Origin: Rhizobium sp. AAP43
GTDB lineage: Bacteria > Pseudomonadota > Alphaproteobacteria > Rhizobiales > Rhizobiaceae
Assembly: GCF_001296045.1 (NCBI RefSeq)
Contig: NZ_LJHS01000002.1
Location: forward strand, 62,001-126,000
Direction: 5' to 3'
DNA: 64,000 bases
In this document: one piece after another, positions 1 through 8,340 of the stretch
Layout of the letters: each line of letters opens with the position of its first letter
Numbering within the stretch: position 1 is the first letter of the stretch
Position numbers and translations under genes: made by a program
Notes under the pieces: model-generated
What the model was told of the DNA's origin: nothing
Seen by the model: the letters and a program-made list of their open reading frames with translations, nothing else
The model's database searches: none

Positions 1-2346
1 CGACCGATCGAGAAAATCACTATAGTCCTCAAAAAAACTGACCACTCCTGACCAGTCCCTGCTCTCGTGAGCGGCTCGGGCATACACGGATGCACTTTTA
101 AAGTCGTTCAAACGATCGAAAAGTAGGCGAGCATATTGGGTGAGGCGAACCCAGTCCTTGCGTTCCTGAAGACGGCCAACGAGTGTGATCAGATCATCGA
201 GCGCAGCGCTCGATCGGAACTGCTCTTCAGCTGCAGAGATCGTATCTTCGCCTCGCATTTCTGCCAAAGCGCCATCGAGTTTCTGGAGCTCCTCTTCAGT
301 CGCCGTTCCGCTGGTACGAAGGTCAGTCAACTTCGCCTGTGCTTCCGGCTGCCGGTCAGCCTGTGCAAGTGCCCTTATCTCGAACGATGACACAGCCGTA
401 CTGCCGATAAGTGACGACAGTTTATCTCGGTTGGCGCCGATGTATCCCGCGAGCGCCCCCGGATCATCGTCCTGAAGTGTGAGGACGAAGCGTGCAATGA
501 GAGCGTCGTTAACGTCCGGCCCGCCTTTCGCCTCGAAAGCGTTAATTGCACGATCTACAGCGGTACGGTCCAATTGCAGGCCAAACTGCATAGCCATTGG
601 CACGCGATGGACCATGTCACGGGGGTCCGCCATGCTGCGAACCAAGCGCTCCCGTGCGGCAACCGCTTCTGCAGGATCCCGCAACGCGAGCCACAGCGCA
701 AAGTCATCCGCATTCTGCCGCGCGGCATCGCATCCCAAGTCATCCGCCGCGCGGGATAACGCCGCGAAATTTTCGCGCGCGCTACGCAGGTGTTCAAGTG
801 ATGCAGCGTCCTCCCACAAAGGGAACTGTGCCCAGTCAAGAGGCGTGTGCTCGACCAATACTTTCCGCATCTCGAATGGAACTGCTGCGAGAAGGTGCGA
901 CATGCCAATCGAGTGGTAAAGTATTGGAGAATGCTCCATATCGGCCAGCGCTAACCGCGAAGTCGCATCAACCGCCTGATCGACCTCACAGTCTGCAATC
1001 AGACGCGCAATCGTAATGAACTTGCCATCGCCATCTAGAGTCTCGAACGCAGGGCCGCGATCTTTAATCCATAACACGGCGTCACGCGGAGAGAGACCAT
1101 TAAGGGCAATCATCAATCTGGCTGTCTGACCGAGTGGCGTGCTGATAGCGGAAATCAAGTCGAGTGCGCCATCCTTGTCGCCGCGGGCTGCTGCAATAAA
1201 CGCACAAGCAATTTTGATCTCATCGCCGGTTCCCAGACGACGGGCCTCTTCGACGAGTCTCCCCGCCTCATCTGGATCGTCGGAAGAAAGCAGACGGGCG
1301 CACCATGCGAGCACGTTGGACTTTGTCGCGTTGGAGGCATCGAGTAACTCGCCCTCCAGGATGTCACGAGCAATCTGGCTTGCGTCAGCTTTTGTATCGG
1401 CGCCTATGAAATAGCGCGATCTCCGCATGCGTAGAACCCGGTCAGAGGCGTTCCGATCAATGATTGGATTGACCACACCGCGTATCGGCCCAACGACATT
1501 GCGACGCAAGAGCTCCTGCACTCCATCGCTGACTTCATCGAGTTTTTGCGATTGTGCAACCCGCGGGTGGTCAGTAAGCCGAGGTCGCTGAACGAATTCC
1601 TTCAGGTGGACATACACGTCTGCATCACGGTCGGCGGGCGCCGAGATGCTGAAGTGGTCGGCGTCGATTGGAATGAATCTAGATGGCGACGGCAGCCCAA
1701 GATCGGAGCTGTCTGGATGAACCACCTGCCCCCAGAACGTCCTTTGCGTTTCGCCGAACCCGAGAACATCAAGACTGTTCGCCGTAGCGTAGTCCCTAAA
1801 CCAGCTATTAAGGGACGCCAGATGTGGATCGTTTCGCCCCAAGCCGGACGTTGCGGCAGTTGGCCTGATAACAAGGGCGGCCTTGTTGGCAACCGAGGAC
1901 ATCCAAGAACCCTGATGGGGCGTGGCGATGAACGCAATTTTTCTGACACGGCTTTCGAAGCTTGCGGCAGCGGGATCGGCGGAAGCCCGCCCCTCTGCAA
2001 GCCGGAGCGTCTCCTTGATAATAACACCGCCCATACTGTGACCGACCAGAACGATGGCGCCCTGCTTCAGTTCTGGTACGGTCAGTAGTCGGTGCAGAAT
2101 ACTGGGGGCGCGGTCTTCGATCGCCATCGCAGCGCCACCACCCCATTTTACACGAGCAGCCGGATAACCTACGCTCCACGTCGCGACATTCGGCAACTCT
2201 TCAAGCCAATTTGGCCAGAACTCAGCACTGCCCCCCCTACCAGAAGTCCAAGTGCCCTCGACGTCACCTTTAAGCCCATGGATGAAAACCACGTGGGTAT
2301 CCACGTGCTCAAACGATTTCTTCAGTGGACGCTTGATTTCAACCAA
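1..2346 (-). CDS. Alpha/beta-hydrolase (SERAC1/DUF676-like) with helical repeat C-terminus, partial
   Basis: An open frame of 782 codons runs from a TTG at 2346 to the left edge without a stop; a TAG lies two codons upstream of the TTG and an AGGGG stretch sits about 8 nt before it. The first 260 residues look like a serine esterase: an FIHGLKGD entry strand (about residue 18), the nucleophile elbow VGHSMGG with Ser near residue 104, an IATPHQGS loop, and a late DADHFSI segment giving a candidate catalytic His near 230. The rest is Ala/Leu/Asp-rich and helical, resembling degenerate TPR-type repeats, and is cut by the edge. In the SERAC1/DUF676 families the hydrolase acts on lipids or esters. 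A hydrolase joined to a long repeat domain on a mobile element could be a defence effector, but that is inference. The C-terminus is missing. Confidence 0.75.
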   Translation of the reverse strand, partial: MVEIKRPLKKSFEHVDTHVVFIHGLKGDVEGTWTSGRGGSAEFWPNWLEELPNVATWSVGYPAARVKWGGGAAMAIEDRAPSILHRLLTVPELKQGAIVLVGHSMGGVIIKETLRLAEGRASADPAAASFESRVRKIAFIATPHQGSWMSSVANKAALVIRPTAATSGLGRNDPHLASLNSWFRDYATANSLDVLGFGETQRTFWGQVVHPDSSDLGLPSPSRFIPIDADHFSISAPADRDADVYVHLKEFVQRPRLTDHPRVAQSQKLDEVSDGVQELLRRNVVGPIRGVVNPIIDRNASDRVLRMRRSRYFIGADTKADASQIARDILEGELLDASNATKSNVLAWCARLLSSDDPDEAGRLVEEARRLGTGDEIKIACAFIAAARGDKDGALDLISAISTPLGQTARLMIALNGLSPRDAVLWIKDRGPAFETLDGDGKFITIARLIADCEVDQAVDATSRLALADMEHSPILYHSIGMSHLLAAVPFEMRKVLVEHTPLDWAQFPLWEDAASLEHLRSARENFAALSRAADDLGCDAARQNADDFALWLALRDPAEAVAARERLVRSMADPRDMVHRVPMAMQFGLQLDRTAVDRAINAFEAKGGPDVNDALIARFVLTLQDDDPGALAGYIGANRDKLSSLIGSTAVSSFEIRALAQADRQPEAQAKLTDLRTSGTATEEELQKLDGALAEMRGEDTISAAEEQFRSSAALDDLITLVGRLQERKDWVRLTQYARLLFDRLNDFKSASVYARAAHESRDWSGVVSFFEDYSDFLDRS

Positions 2347-2682
2347 AGGCTACCCCTGTCCTCACTGGAAACGGTAGCAAAACGTGGCCCTACACCAAAA
2401 GAAAAAAGTTTCATTCCAATGCAATATCAACCATTTTGTCTGTTCGCTTGGAGTACGGTCTCGTACATCCGTTGCGTGTCCACGCGCTGGATCGTCCTTT
2501 GAGCCAGCGACCGAGCCTACGCCCGTATCAGCCGTAACTTCGTTTCGGCTATGCATGGAGATCAGCCGTGCAACACTTTGGGAAGTTCTATCGCTAAAAA
2601 GAGCGTGCGCAGGCATGTTCACCCGCATTCCCCGGCCCTAGGGAAGTACCTTTTTCGTCTTTGTTTCAATGGTCTAGCTCAC
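2347..2682. other. Gene-free gap with possible promoter of the hydrolase gene
   Basis: This 336-bp stretch separates the hydrolase start from the small gene cluster on the same strand. It is more AT-rich near 2390-2430 than its surroundings and probably holds the minus-strand promoter of the hydrolase. An 88-codon minus frame (2362-2628) is open but has no convincing ribosome site and resembles no known domain. No RNA gene or repeat was seen. Confidence 0.4.
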
Positions 2683-2829
2683 TCATAAACCCTTCGGCGC
2701 AATTGACGCCCTTGCACCGCGTATCGCTGCGCGCGCCTGTTGACGGATAAGGGGTGCGCCGCCGAGCGTTGACTCCCGGCGGCGCTGCTCGGCGAGGAGG
2801 ACTAGGCCCCGCTTTGCAAACTCATTCAT
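2683..2829 (-). CDS. Small basic protein, coupled to upstream gene
   Basis: A 48-codon frame whose ATG at 2829 overlaps the end of the preceding gene (TGA at 2824-2822), so translation by coupling is plausible. The product begins MNEFAKRGLVLLAEQRRR and is Arg/Ala-rich with a predicted amphipathic helix. It resembles no family I know. A longer reading of the same frame, starting at 3021 inside the upstream gene, is less likely. Confidence 0.4.
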   Translation of the reverse strand: MNEFAKRGLVLLAEQRRRESTLGGAPLIRQQARAAIRGARASIAPKGL

Positions 2830-3175
2830 CACAGTGTATCGGCGGCATCGCACGGGCTCGCTCGTGAGCGCGACGCCACATATCTGCATGTGATCCCCCG
2901 CTGCGAACCATGTTGGTATGGGTGCCCGCTGTTTTGCGGTCGGTATTGTCAATCTCCTCCAAGGATGCCTCATCTTGCGAAGCCATAGCCTTACGCCAGA
3001 TTGCGGCGCGGTTGATTCCATCGCCCCTCTTGGCGCTGACCGAAGGTGCTACACTGGCCTTCTTGCGAGCGTGGGCGGCCAGTCCTTGGCGGGCCATCAC
3101 TTTCTCAGCGTCTGTTAGCTCCTGGCGTGCCCGTATCTTCTGAGTAATTGCCGCCATCTCTTGTTCATTCGTCAT
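2822..3175 (-). CDS. Hypothetical small charged protein
   Basis: The 117-residue product starts at an ATG preceded by a clear AAGGAG site 9 nt away. It is rich in Ala, Arg, Glu and Gln, has no membrane segment or signal, and includes a helical N-terminal half (ITQKIRARQELTDAEKVMARQGLAAHARKK). It is one of a run of small same-strand genes in element A, probably one transcript with 3191-4343. Function not recognised. Confidence 0.6.
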   Translation of the reverse strand: MTNEQEMAAITQKIRARQELTDAEKVMARQGLAAHARKKASVAPSVSAKRGDGINRAAIWRKAMASQDEASLEEIDNTDRKTAGTHTNMVRSGGSHADMWRRAHERARAMPPIHCDE

Positions 3176-3190
3176 GGTGCTGACTCCTTG

Positions 3191-3424
3191 TTAGGTGCGC
3201 CAAGCGGCGGCCAGGGCGCGGCGCGCGGCAGCGGCGATGGCCACGTTTTGTGCGAGAACTGCTCTTTCAATTGTGGCCTTGTAGCTGTCAGGTGTCGGGG
3301 AACAAACGATGTCCCACTTTGCCCGCCTGGACGCCCAAACCATCACCTGGCATGCTTTCTGAATCTTGCGTTTGGCACGGCCAAGAGCCCTTTGAGCCTT
3401 GTGAATTTTGGCCACCCGTGACAC
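3191..3424 (-). CDS. Hypothetical small basic protein
   Basis: A 77-residue, strongly basic protein (Arg, Lys and Ala make up much of it). The chosen GTG at 3424 lies 3 nt after the stop of the previous gene, which suggests translational coupling. It starts SRVAKIHKAQRALGRAKRK, a helical basic stretch that could bind nucleic acid. No family recognised. The tight spacing and shared strand are the main support that it is real. Confidence 0.5.
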   Translation of the reverse strand: MSRVAKIHKAQRALGRAKRKIQKACQVMVWASRRAKWDIVCSPTPDSYKATIERAVLAQNVAIAAAARRALAAAWRT

Positions 3425-3427
3425 CGG

Positions 3428-3988
3428 TCAAAGCTCGTGATCGGGTGCCAAGAGAGCGGCGGGATCCGCGTCTTCGGAGCGAGGAATGGCGATACCGTGC
3501 TTTTCCGCTTCGCGGGTAAAACGTTCACGGTCCCTTTCGAGGTCGGCGATCTCAGCCTCCAGCGTCTTCGTTTCCCTCTCCCGCTCCATCTCCGACAAAG
3601 GCTCCCCTTTCATCGCGGCTACGGCTTCAGCAACGAGGTGGGAACGGATGATTTCACGGAATCCGAGGATGGCGAGTGCGCCGATACCGCTATCTGACTT
3701 GGCGAGCGCTTTTGAAATGTCGGACCCATGAACAGAGCCCTTGGGATCGGCGATAAGCGAAGGGTAAAACCACGTTCTTGCCTCCACCTCCCGAGCGTTG
3801 AGGAAGCTGTCCACTCTTACCTCCACCTCGCTGAGAGGGATCGGGGCCGCCAAGACATCGGAAAGCCGGTTTTTTTTCGAAATGATCTCAGCTTCGATCT
3901 GGTTGAGGTCCCGGCGGATCTCAGCGGCGGCCTTAGCTTGTGCGGAGAACAGAGAGGCGAGTTTAGTAGAAAGGGAGGCTTTCACCAT
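3428..3988 (-). CDS. Coiled-coil protein of unknown function
   Basis: The 186-residue product has two long charged helical regions: about residues 10-50 (AEIRRDLNQIEAEIISKK) and 125-165 (MERERETKTLEAEIADLERD), likely coiled coils. Between them is a more hydrophobic stretch (IGALAILGFREIIRSHLV). Start ATG at 3988 with AAGGA about 8 nt upstream; 4 nt separate it from the preceding gene. Small coiled-coil proteins like this are common in phage early and middle regions, but I do not recognise the family. Confidence 0.65.
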   Translation of the reverse strand: MVKASLSTKLASLFSAQAKAAAEIRRDLNQIEAEIISKKNRLSDVLAAPIPLSEVEVRVDSFLNAREVEARTWFYPSLIADPKGSVHGSDISKALAKSDSGIGALAILGFREIIRSHLVAEAVAAMKGEPLSEMERERETKTLEAEIADLERDRERFTREAEKHGIAIPRSEDADPAALLAPDHEL

Positions 3989-3992
3989 GGGA

Positions 3993-4343
3993 TCAATCCT
4001 TCAAATCGTGGGGGAGTGCGTTGTGGGTTGCTGCGAAGTCTCGGCAGCGAGACCAGATCCTGATGGCATGTTGGAAGATGTCAGAGAGTCGCTCCCGCTC
4101 CTCTTCTGCTTTTATTAGCGCTGCCTCAGCGGCCTTGAGGGCGGCTAGGTAAGGTTTTTCAGCCTCATCACCGAGGCGCTTCACACCGGGGACCGGCTCA
4201 CGAACCTCTGCGAGCTTAGTGCGGGCTTCCGCCCGATCTGCGAGGGCGTAGCGGTAGGCCTCAGAAGCCCGCATCAGCACTGCATGTGCTGCGTTACGCT
4301 CGGCGTGGAAGCGCCGAAGCTTCTGCTCATCAATCGTTGCCAT
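3993..4343 (-). CDS. Coiled-coil protein of unknown function
   Basis: A 116-residue, mostly helical protein with heptad-like charged stretches (EAEKPYLAALKAAEAALIKAEEERERL). A strong AGGAGG site 6 nt before the ATG at 4343 fixes the start. It is followed after 4 nt by the next coiled-coil gene, so the two probably act or assemble together. No catalytic motif, signal or membrane segment is visible. Confidence 0.65.
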   Translation of the reverse strand: MATIDEQKLRRFHAERNAAHAVLMRASEAYRYALADRAEARTKLAEVREPVPGVKRLGDEAEKPYLAALKAAEAALIKAEEERERLSDIFQHAIRIWSRCRDFAATHNALPHDLKD

Positions 4344-4424
4344 CTCTGACCTCCTGTTCGATGGATTCAGTATGCCGGGGTGTGGTGGGCAAGATCCTCA
4401 AGAAGCGTTGCCCACTCCTCAGGA

Positions 4425-4799
4425 TCAATCGCGAAGAGCTTCCCGAATGGTTCGATCGGAGGGAATTTCTCCTCCATTGAATTCCAGAATTCTTCGGACC
4501 GACACTTTGGGTTCGTTGTGAGGGAATTCACCAGGGCGTAACGCCTGGGCGACTTTCCGAATCTCGGTAGCGGCTCGGCGTACGCTGAGATGTGGCCAAA
4601 CCTGATTCCGAACCCATCGGATCCGCTCATTACGTGCGGCTACGGCAATCTTCTTCGATGCGCCCCGAGCGCCCTCCGCTAGCTCCAAAAGGTGCCCGAT
4701 GTAGGGAGCAACTTCGGGCACGTTTTCGGCTAGGTTCAGCAGAATCCGGTTACCGGTGTTCCGGGCTTCATCACTGATGACGGAGGCGGGAATAATCAT
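4425..4799 (-). CDS. Hypothetical protein, coupled to AlpA-like gene
   Basis: The 124-residue product begins MIIPASVISDEARNTGNRIL, and its ATG overlaps the stop of the AlpA-like gene in an ATGA arrangement. The middle is basic (KKIAVAARNERIRWVRNQVW) and the end (SVRRILEFNGGEIPSDRTIREALRD) reads like a helix-turn-helix recognition segment, so DNA binding is possible. The coupling implies that it is made together with the regulator at 4796-5173. No family recognised. Confidence 0.6.
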   Translation of the reverse strand: MIIPASVISDEARNTGNRILLNLAENVPEVAPYIGHLLELAEGARGASKKIAVAARNERIRWVRNQVWPHLSVRRAATEIRKVAQALRPGEFPHNEPKVSVRRILEFNGGEIPSDRTIREALRD

Positions 4800-5173
4800 C
4801 GAACCTGTCCTGGCTTCACTCGCCTTGACCTTATCTCAGTGACCAACGACTCCAGATTCGCGCCGATCCCCTCCAACACTCTCCCCCGCTCCTCCATCCG
4901 GGATGCGATCCCGGTGAGGGTGACGGCGACCTCGTCAAGGCGGCTCTGTAGGCTCACCATGGGGTCCGAGAGCGAAGGTTCCGGCTCCGGTGTCACGGAG
5001 ACGCCATCGGCGTTCATCCCTCTCATCCAGCGGTAAAACCGCTGTTTGGGGACGCGTACGCGGCGGCCGATTTTGACAAACGAGAGGTTTCCGCGCTTCA
5101 TCTCACGCGCCACAAAGGGGCGGCTAAACCCAGTTTGTTCGCAGATCTCGCGAATTGTTAAGTAGGCGTTCAT
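4796..5173 (-). CDS. AlpA/excisionase-like HTH protein
   Basis: The ATG at 5173 is preferred over an upstream in-frame ATG at 5215 because GGAG precedes it and the HTH domain starts immediately after. Residues 1-55 form a MerR/AlpA-type winged helix-turn-helix: a YLTIREICEQTGFSRPFVAREM helix pair, then VKIGRRVRVPKQRFYRWM. The C-terminal part is helical (LDEVAVTLTGIASRMEERGR). Such proteins regulate excision or early genes in P4-like satellites. It is the first gene after the octamer cluster at 5299-5581, which makes that cluster a candidate binding region. Confidence 0.7.
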   Translation of the reverse strand: MNAYLTIREICEQTGFSRPFVAREMKRGNLSFVKIGRRVRVPKQRFYRWMRGMNADGVSVTPEPEPSLSDPMVSLQSRLDEVAVTLTGIASRMEERGRVLEGIGANLESLVTEIRSRRVKPGQVR

Positions 5174-5298
5174 TTCGGTGCGTCTCCGGATCCTTCGGGA
5201 TACCTGAAGATACAAGGCACCGGTTTTGCGGCCTATCTCGCATCCGGTAAGTCACCAGACGCGGCTGGAAGCATCAACAAGGCAGTACAAGGCCGCCG

Positions 5299-5581
5299 GG
5301 TCACAAGGGTCACAAGCTGAGGCCAGTTCTTTATGATGCTCTGCGATCTGGTCGACAGCACTCAGGTAACCTATTGATTTTTATAGTGGCCCCTCTTTTT
5401 TTGTTTCCTGACCTTTTACAGCTTGTGACCCTTGTGACCTTTTTAGATAAACATCTGAAATAACTGGAGCATTATGAGGTCACAAGGTGAGGGTCACATG
5501 CGGGTCACATGCTGGCTTGTGACCCGGTTGGAGAACTTGTGACCGGCCTTGTGACCGATGCTTGTGACCGAGCATGTGACC
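5299..5581. repeat. Cluster of twelve GGTCACAA/TTGTGACC octamers (iteron or operator region)
   Basis: Twelve copies of GGTCACA(A/T) or its complement lie in 283 bp. Forward: 5299, 5308, 5478, 5492, 5503. Inverted: 5423, 5432, 5517, 5537, 5549, 5562, 5574. Neighbouring copies are spaced 9, 11, 12, 13 or 20 bp start to start, so many lie on a similar helical face. The cluster sits between the helicase/primase gene and the AlpA-like gene with AT-rich sequence (5375-5425) in the middle: the layout of an iteron-type replication origin or of a cooperative operator. Which protein binds is not known. Confidence 0.8.
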
Positions 5582-5596
5582 TCTGCGCCAAAGAAA

Positions 5597-5616
5597 AACC
5601 CGGCCTAGGCCGGGTT
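5597..5616 (-). terminator. Terminator after helicase/primase gene
   Basis: A perfect 20-bp palindrome, AACCCGGCCTAGGCCGGGTT, lies 10 bp past the stop of the helicase/primase gene and is followed on the minus strand by TTTCTTT. This is a typical Rho-independent terminator and insulates the octamer cluster from the gene before it. Confidence 0.85.
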
Positions 5617-5626
5617 CCGAAGCGAG

Positions 5627-7174
5627 TTAGTCCATTACTCCACCAGGAAAATTATCAGGCTCCGGGGGGCCTGGGAGATGGAGCCGTACGAAATCCGGAC
5701 TCGGTTCGGCGGCAAAAGCTTCCGATCGATAATAGACGGTGCGGGCGGCTTTCCTCCATTTAATCTGCGTGCGCCCGTTCTCGCCCGCTCCAATCTTGGT
5801 CCATCCTATCCGTTCTAGTGTTGCCGCAAGAACGCTTGTCGATATCTTATGGCCGCACTGTCTTGCGATGGCATCATTAAGGCAGTCCGTGGCAAGGACG
5901 GCTTCGCCGATGCCGAATCCGCCGAGACTAATGGCCTCCCTGATCTCCACTTCTGCCGATCCTCGGGATGCTTCAATCATGCGCTTCTTCCAGGTCGTTG
6001 TTTCCGGGGGAGAGGTTCGGTCGAAATCAGAAATATCATGGTTCAGAAGCCACGCCCGGATGACGCCGGGGTGATTGTTGATCGCTTCGTAAAACCGTTC
6101 AAAGTATGAGGTAGGCATCTCACGCCGGACTTCCGATCGGTCATTAAAACGAGTTTTCCAAATCGCCCACCTCCGGTCGTCATCCGTCAGGGCAAGAGCA
6201 TCGACATGGTTTGTAAACGCCAGGTAGTTGGTGACATTCACCACGTTGAACTCGTCTTGGCCCTTCTTGTGGATTGGCACAAAGGGGTTGGTGATGAAGA
6301 CCTTCAATTTATCCATGGCAGCGTGCCGGTTTTGGCCGGTAACCCGGATCTCCTCTAGAGCCTGGACCGCTTTACCGGTGCCCCAAGATGAGAAGCCGGA
6401 AAAGAGGGCGTCACTGCTGACGTTTCCGACGTTGGTCCGGCCCATTGCGGCAGCAAGTGCTTCGGCTATCGATGTCTTGCCGTCACCGGGGACGCCGATG
6501 AGAACCGGAACCCAGTTCACCTTGACACCGGGATGCTGCACGTTGTGGGCCATCCACTTTATGATGGTTTCGGCGCCATCCGGCACGATGTTGTGAATGT
6601 GCTCCCAAACAATGAACCAAGCATCATTAGTGTTGCAGTCGGCATCAGCCATCGGGACGAACGCTCGAAGATAAGCATTTACCCATTGCTTGCCTTCATA
6701 CTCAAAAAGTGGCGTGGCGATATCAGGCCGGTACATCTTGCCGAACACCACGGCGCCGTTCAGGTATTCGACCAGCGTTTTTGATGCCGGGAATTTCTTA
6801 TGTTCTGCGTCCCGACCATCCTTCGTGATCTTTACCGAGGGAGTGACTTTTGCCATGGAGAGGTCGAAGGCGGCACGCGAGACTGTCTCGCCAGTCCTGG
6901 TGTTAAAGAACTCGTTGTCAGAGGTGATGAATACCCATTCCCGCAACAGGTCAGCCTCGCCGCCCGTGAAGAAGATATGCCCTGGCACGCCCTCGTCATC
7001 CACGAATGCCTTCCCCAGCACCGACAGATGCGGTCCCTCATTCACGATGTGGTCGTACTGCTCGGCTAAGGCTTTACCCTTTTCAACGGCGCGCGCATTA
7101 CGTTCGCCATCAGCGTTGGGATTGAAAACAAATTGCTCATCGGGAAGCGGGAAGTAGTGATGGCCAACGGTCAT
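5627..7174 (-). CDS. D5-like helicase/primase-associated ATPase
   Basis: The 515-residue product has a Walker A motif GVPGDGKTS in its middle, a downstream Walker B-like segment (VQALEEIRV) and a sensor-type YLAFTNHVDAL followed by DDRRWAIW: the pattern of the superfamily 3 helicase domain found with phage and satellite primases (D5/DUF5906). The N-terminal 200 residues carry no primase motif that I can see. The ATG at 7174 overlaps the stop of the upstream gene (ATGA), so it is preferred over an in-frame ATG at 7201. It should act in replicating the excised element. The octamer cluster directly downstream is the likely origin. Confidence 0.85.
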   Translation of the reverse strand: MTVGHHYFPLPDEQFVFNPNADGERNARAVEKGKALAEQYDHIVNEGPHLSVLGKAFVDDEGVPGHIFFTGGEADLLREWVFITSDNEFFNTRTGETVSRAAFDLSMAKVTPSVKITKDGRDAEHKKFPASKTLVEYLNGAVVFGKMYRPDIATPLFEYEGKQWVNAYLRAFVPMADADCNTNDAWFIVWEHIHNIVPDGAETIIKWMAHNVQHPGVKVNWVPVLIGVPGDGKTSIAEALAAAMGRTNVGNVSSDALFSGFSSWGTGKAVQALEEIRVTGQNRHAAMDKLKVFITNPFVPIHKKGQDEFNVVNVTNYLAFTNHVDALALTDDDRRWAIWKTRFNDRSEVRREMPTSYFERFYEAINNHPGVIRAWLLNHDISDFDRTSPPETTTWKKRMIEASRGSAEVEIREAISLGGFGIGEAVLATDCLNDAIARQCGHKISTSVLAATLERIGWTKIGAGENGRTQIKWRKAARTVYYRSEAFAAEPSPDFVRLHLPGPPEPDNFPGGVMD

Positions 7175-7737
7175 CGGGCGCCGCCCTTCCTTCTCATCCA
7201 TGCCGCGTACCGCGAAGCTTCTTCCGCGACCGTCGTTCCCCTTAAAAACGTGCTGAGGGTTAAGAGGCCGGAGTCAGACACCAGCCAATCTGGAGAGCCG
7301 GAAATTGAGGCAGCCCAATTGTCTGAAGGATCAACCGTCAGCCAGAATCCGGCGGTGGTATCGGCGACTTCGAAGGCATCACCGTCCCATCGGAAGTTCC
7401 ATCCTTCTGTCTCTGCGCGCCTTTCAAGCACGGTTCGACGGCGTGCACTCAAGGCAGCATTGATTTCGTGGATCGGTGGCAACTGGCTGAGGCTTCGAAT
7501 GTCTGCGAGTTGGATGCGGGCTTCATCAAGAAGGGATTCGGCGATGCCGCGAAGGCGAGATGCAGCTTTCACGGGTCGGCCTTCCTCAACGTCTTCGACT
7601 GCTGCCTGGATGGCTTCTACAGCTCCGATGAGGGCAATCTTTTCCTGGAAACGGTTGGCTTTCGTTGTGCCTCCGGCTTGATTTCCATGCCTTGTAACGT
7701 TACGCATCTTGAATATCTTTCGAGGAGCCCCGTTCAT
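7171..7737 (-). CDS. Hypothetical element protein upstream of helicase
   Basis: About 188 residues if the ATG at 7737 is used; an internal ATG at 7707 is an alternative, and neither has a strong ribosome site. The product has a helical part (FQEKIALIGAVEAIQAAVEDVEEG) and a Trp-rich end (WNFRWDGDAF, FWLTVDPSDNW). It is coupled to the helicase gene by a 4-nt overlap, suggesting a role in replication or its control. No family recognised. A longer reading to 7872 would overlap the HTH gene. Confidence 0.6.
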   Translation of the reverse strand: MNGAPRKIFKMRNVTRHGNQAGGTTKANRFQEKIALIGAVEAIQAAVEDVEEGRPVKAASRLRGIAESLLDEARIQLADIRSLSQLPPIHEINAALSARRRTVLERRAETEGWNFRWDGDAFEVADTTAGFWLTVDPSDNWAASISGSPDWLVSDSGLLTLSTFLRGTTVAEEASRYAAWMRRKGGAR

Positions 7738-7813
7738 TGACTTGCCGGTCGGACGGGGTTTTCTTTTGCCTAATGAACAGCGCGAGGCCGCGCCGCTTTT
7801 TGACGGAGGCCGA

Positions 7814-8065
7814 CTAGATCGAGGCTGAGGCGAATTCTTTGAGTGCCGCCAAGCTGTAACGGATGCGTCCATTTGGCGCTTTCACGAAGCGGGGTCCTGT
7901 TGAAGACACGCACCGCAATTTGTGCAGCGTGCGTGGCGCATACGGACGGCCCAAAGCGGCGAGGATGTCCGAGGCGGTGTTTTGATCAACCATGATGTCG
8001 TCGGGAAGCGTGGCGATTGTCTCGCGGGCTTCGGCTACCAGGCGGAGTTCATTGAGTGCAATCAT
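7814..8065 (-). CDS. Small HTH DNA-binding protein
   Basis: An 83-residue protein whose last 50 residues match the AlpA/HTH_17 winged-helix pattern: SDILAALGRPYAPRTLHKLRC, then GPRFVKAPNGRIRYSLAALKEF. The ATG at 8065, with AAGG about 9 nt upstream, is preferred over an upstream in-frame ATG at 8086. It lies just downstream of the integrase gene on the same strand, as expected for an excisionase or early regulator of element A. Confidence 0.7.
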   Translation of the reverse strand: MIALNELRLVAEARETIATLPDDIMVDQNTASDILAALGRPYAPRTLHKLRCVSSTGPRFVKAPNGRIRYSLAALKEFASASI

Positions 8066-8187
8066 CGTGGAAACCTTCCGTGTCATCTAGGAACGGAAAG
8101 AGCTTTGCAGCGACACGGCGAAGATGTCATTGCGGTATTCTGCTAGTCGCCGCGGTTTTTTCTCTGCCGTCATCCATCTGATAACAT

Positions 8188-8207
8188 TTGATATTTCTTG
8201 ATATCAA
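8188..8207. promoter_or_regulatory. TTGATATCAA palindrome upstream of HTH gene
   Basis: A 10-bp perfect palindrome TTGATATCAA (8198-8207) with a half-copy TTGATAT just before it (8188) lies about 125 bp upstream of the small HTH gene, between it and the integrase terminator. It is a plausible operator for that HTH protein. Support is the symmetry and position only. Confidence 0.3.
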
Positions 8208-8267
8208 CCAATGGCCGGCAGATGGAAAGGATCATGTTAAGATTCGGGAGCTGCGGACAGGCCGGCA

Positions 8268-8296
8268 AAGAAAAACCCGCCTTCTCGAAGGCGGGT
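8268..8296 (-). terminator. Terminator of integrase A
   Basis: A 10-bp stem ACCCGCCTTC / GAAGGCGGGT with a 2-nt centre, followed on the minus strand by TTTTTCTTT, lies 45 bp after the integrase stop. Clear Rho-independent terminator. Confidence 0.85.
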
Positions 8297-8340
8297 GGCA
8301 TCGGCACTGAGCATAACCTTAGGCAGCGAGAGAGACCGCC

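Noticed and set aside
2362..2628. 88-codon minus-strand frame before the hydrolase
   Set aside because: No ribosome site, no recognisable composition or domain; it overlaps the probable promoter.
2683..3021. 112-codon reading of the small gene at 2683
   Set aside because: The extra N-terminus is out-of-frame sequence of the upstream gene; the ATG at 2829 with stop overlap explains the frame better.
4367..4630. 87-codon minus-strand frame
   Set aside because: It is out of frame inside the better supported gene 4425-4799, which is coupled to the AlpA-like gene.
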